Of a stretch of DNA of 8,054 bases, positions 6,343 through 8,054 are shown one piece after another. The notes under the pieces are model-generated. The model saw only the letters and a list, made by a program, of their open reading frames with translations, did not search any database and was not told the DNA's origin. The translations under genes were made by a program, and so were the position numbers. Where the stretch lies: contig DOBW01000130.1 of NCBI GenBank assembly GCA_003504035.1, forward strand, positions 308 to 8,361, given 5' to 3'. Position 1 is the stretch's first letter. Each line of letters opens with the position of its first letter. The stretch comes from Rhodospirillaceae bacterium. GTDB taxonomy: Bacteria > Pseudomonadota > Alphaproteobacteria > UBA9219.

Positions 6343-7565
6343 AAAAGATTCTGATTGGAATGGCTCTGTGCTTTGTGTTTTTGTCTATGTCAGCGCTAGC
6401 TCAAGAAGCTAAAAAGCCGATTAAAATTGGGTATATTAATGTTCCTACGGGTGCTGCCTACATGTCGGTGCCAGCCTATAACGGTGTTAAGTTGGCGATT
6501 GAAGAAATTAATGCCAAGGGCGGTGTTTTGGGGCGTCCTCTGGAAATCATTTCTCGTGATAGCAAAATGGATCCTGGGGAAGCGGTACGCTTGGCTGAAG
6601 AACTGGTGTCACGTGATAAAGTGGATGTTTTGATGAATACTGACTCTTCGGCTGCATCAATCGCTGTTGCTGGGTGGGCCAAGCAAAATCACATGCCCTT
6701 TGTTGTGACAGCATCTGAAGCCGACAGCATTATTTGGAATCAAGAAAATTCTTATGTCGCACGTTCTAATTCAGGCGGCTATGCGTGGAACGCTGCTGTC
6801 ATCAAAAAAGCGATGGCGGTGCATGGTGACAAATTAAAAAATAAACGCTGGGTTACGATTGCGCCGAGCTTTGAGTTTGGGCGTTCACTTGTTGGTTCGG
6901 CTAAATATATTGCCACGGCGCAAGGCCTTAATCCCACGTGGGTTGGGGAGCAATGGCCTGTTTATAATAAGCTGTCTGCGGGTTCTACGATTGTGGCGTT
7001 AGAGCGCACCAATCCTGAAGTTGTCTATGCCATCCTTTTTGGGACGGATGTTGTGAAGTTTGTTCGTGAAGCCAAGAAACGTAACTTCATTAAGGATAGA
7101 ATTTTTGTTTTTCCAACACTTGCTATACCGGAAAATATTGAAATGCTTGGTGCAGAGATGCCCAAAGGGTGGGTAACGGTTGGGCATCCTTTCGATGAGC
7201 TTAGGGCAAAGAAACCTGCCTTAGATGATTTCATGAAAAGCTATGAAGCGGCCTATCCCGATCAACCTATTAAATCTTATTCTATTTCGGGTTATAACGG
7301 TATCAAGTTGATTGCGGCGGCGATTGAAAAAGCGGGTTCAACCGATTCTGAAAAAATCGCGGCGGCTTTTGATGATGTGCAATTTGATGCGTCTTTTGGT
7401 GAGGAAACACTTCGTAAAATAGATCATCAGGCCACAACAGCTTACTGGGTCGGCGTTTCAGATGTTGCGGATGGTAAGGGAAAGCTGAGTGATTGGAGCG
7501 AGTACAATATGCGTGACAACTCCCCACCGGATTCCTACATTTTGAAGATTCGTAACAAGAAGTAA
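6339..7565 (+). CDS. Periplasmic binding protein of HAAT transporter, copy 1
   Basis: This 408-residue protein has a Sec signal peptide (MKK, hydrophobic core, likely cut after SALA at residue 21) and then a type I periplasmic binding fold of the Peripla_BP_6 (LivJ/LivK-like) group. Family marks are KIGYINVPTG (29-38), GVKLAIEEINAKGGVLGRPLE (49-69), RDSKMDPGEAVRLAEELV (73-90), DSS (102-104) and TASEAD (124-129), which correspond to the hinge and ligand-carboxylate region of LIVBP, then GYNGIKLIAAAIEKAG (318-333) in the last helix. It should capture the ligand and deliver it to LivHM, with whose gene it overlaps by four bases. The length suits the family, which spans about 370-420 residues including the signal peptide. 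Ligand identity cannot be read. The following gene is a paralogue without any gap over the comparable part. Confidence 0.93.
   Translation: MKKILIGMALCFVFLSMSALAQEAKKPIKIGYINVPTGAAYMSVPAYNGVKLAIEEINAKGGVLGRPLEIISRDSKMDPGEAVRLAEELVSRDKVDVLMNTDSSAASIAVAGWAKQNHMPFVVTASEADSIIWNQENSYVARSNSGGYAWNAAVIKKAMAVHGDKLKNKRWVTIAPSFEFGRSLVGSAKYIATAQGLNPTWVGEQWPVYNKLSAGSTIVALERTNPEVVYAILFGTDVVKFVREAKKRNFIKDRIFVFPTLAIPENIEMLGAEMPKGWVTVGHPFDELRAKKPALDDFMKSYEAAYPDQPIKSYSISGYNGIKLIAAAIEKAGSTDSEKIAAAFDDVQFDASFGEETLRKIDHQATTAYWVGVSDVADGKGKLSDWSEYNMRDNSPPDSYILKIRNKK
6408..6441 (+). repeat. 34-base direct repeat, copy 1
   Basis: This stretch, encoding the first mature residues AKKPIKIGYIN of binding protein 1, is identical base for base to 7645-7678 in the tandem paralogue, although the flanking signal-peptide and pocket codons differ strongly. 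Confidence 0.8.
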
Positions 7566-7570
7566 GGGGA
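7566..7570 (+). promoter_or_regulatory. Ribosome binding site of the second binding protein
   Basis: GGGGA immediately follows the stop codon of copy 1 and lies five bases before ATG 7576. It is weaker than the AGGAG in front of copy 1, which may lower expression of copy 2 from the shared transcript. Confidence 0.55.
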
Positions 7571-7575
7571 AGATC

Positions 7576-8054
7576 ATGAAAAAAGTTTTTCTCGGAATAG
7601 TGTTTTGCCTAGCGCTTCTATCTCTGCCTGCCGTAGCGCAGGAGGCTAAAAAGCCGATTAAAATTGGGTATATTAATGCCCAGACAAATGGTTCTTATTT
7701 TACCTATCCTAGCGGTCATGGGATTAAATTGGCCATTGAAGAAATTAACGCCAAGGGCGGCGTTCTAGGCCGTCCGTTGGAGCTTTTTAGCCGTGACAGC
7801 AAAATGGATCCCGCAGAAGCCGTGCGCTTGGCTGAAGAATTGGTGTCACGTGACAAGGTGGATGCTCTTTTGATGGCTGATTCTTCGGGGCCTACAGTTG
7901 CTGTGGCTGAATGGGTTCAAAAAAACCACGTGCCGCTCGTTAGCACAACGGGAGGCTCTGATAATATTATATGGAAGAATGGAAGCGACTATGTCGTGCG
8001 CACCAATTTTGGCGGATATCCTGTGGATTCCGGCGTGATTAAAAAAGCAATCGA
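7576..8054 (+). CDS. Periplasmic binding protein of HAAT transporter, copy 2, 3' end cut by window edge
   Basis: The open frame from ATG 7576 runs to the right edge (159 complete codons). It starts with a Sec signal peptide (MKKVFLG, likely cut after PAVA at residue 21) and continues with the same Peripla_BP_6 fold as copy 1: KPIKIGYIN, IKLAIEEINAKGGVLGRPLE and RDSKMDPAEAVRLAEELVSRDKVD. By hand count 98 of 159 residues are identical to copy 1 with no gap. Differences cluster at residues 35-50 (TNGSYFTYPSGHG here), 97-107 (ADSSGPT) and 121-130 (TTGGSD in place of TASEAD), which are the segments expected to touch the ligand. It is therefore probably a sister receptor for the same LivHM permease with altered specificity. 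It follows copy 1 by 10 bases, so is co-transcribed. The rest, and perhaps the ATPase genes, lie beyond the window. Confidence 0.92.
   Translation, partial: MKKVFLGIVFCLALLSLPAVAQEAKKPIKIGYINAQTNGSYFTYPSGHGIKLAIEEINAKGGVLGRPLELFSRDSKMDPAEAVRLAEELVSRDKVDALLMADSSGPTVAVAEWVQKNHVPLVSTTGGSDNIIWKNGSDYVVRTNFGGYPVDSGVIKKAI
7645..7678 (+). repeat. 34-base direct repeat, copy 2
   Basis: Identical to 6408-6441 in the upstream paralogue and in the same reading frame. It could be a remnant of the duplication, a gene-conversion patch or simply a constrained segment; other conserved blocks of the pair already show synonymous changes. Confidence 0.8.

Overview
The window looks like chromosomal DNA of a Gram-negative alphaproteobacterium of moderate GC content (roughly mid-40s percent by eye). 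The basis is an Sec-exported periplasmic solute-binding protein pair, a lipobox-type lipoprotein, a LivH/LivM-type transporter and c-di-GMP signalling modules; the lipoprotein resembles conserved uncharacterised lipoproteins I associate with Rhodospirillales-like alphaproteobacteria. The taxonomic call is an inference and only moderately firm. No tRNA, rRNA, CRISPR array, insertion sequence or phage gene is visible.

Layout. A leftward gene (1211 down to the left edge, 3' end missing) encodes a protein with a GGDEF-like remnant followed by a degenerate EAL domain. A 478-base non-coding region (1212-1689) containing a strong imperfect inverted repeat (1546-1590) separates it from a rightward run that continues to the right edge. 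The run is: a membrane-anchored PAS plus degenerate HD-GYP protein (1690-2988); an ABC-2 type permease without an ATPase next to it (3015-3872); a small lipoprotein (3882-4388); a fused LivH-LivM permease (4444-6342); and two tandem, related periplasmic binding proteins (6339-7565 and 7576 to the edge, the second cut off). Gaps are 26, 9, 55, -4 and 10 bases, so co-transcription of at least the last three genes is very likely, and of the first three plausible.

How the genes work together. The two divergent genes at the left both carry c-di-GMP turnover folds whose catalytic residues are largely lost, so they look like receptor or scaffold proteins rather than enzymes. The right half is the import module of a branched-chain amino acid/amide family (HAAT) ABC transporter: two binding proteins deliver ligand to one fused two-domain permease. 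The LivG and LivF ATPases are not in the window and may lie past the right edge. The two binding proteins are collinear without gaps and about 62% identical over the 159 residues that can be compared (hand count), but differ most in segments expected to line the ligand pocket, which suggests one permease serving two ligands.

No clearly novel defence or mobile system is visible. The most interesting points are the pair of catalytically degenerate c-di-GMP modules facing each other across a structured intergenic region, and the duplicated, pocket-diverged binding proteins feeding a fused permease.
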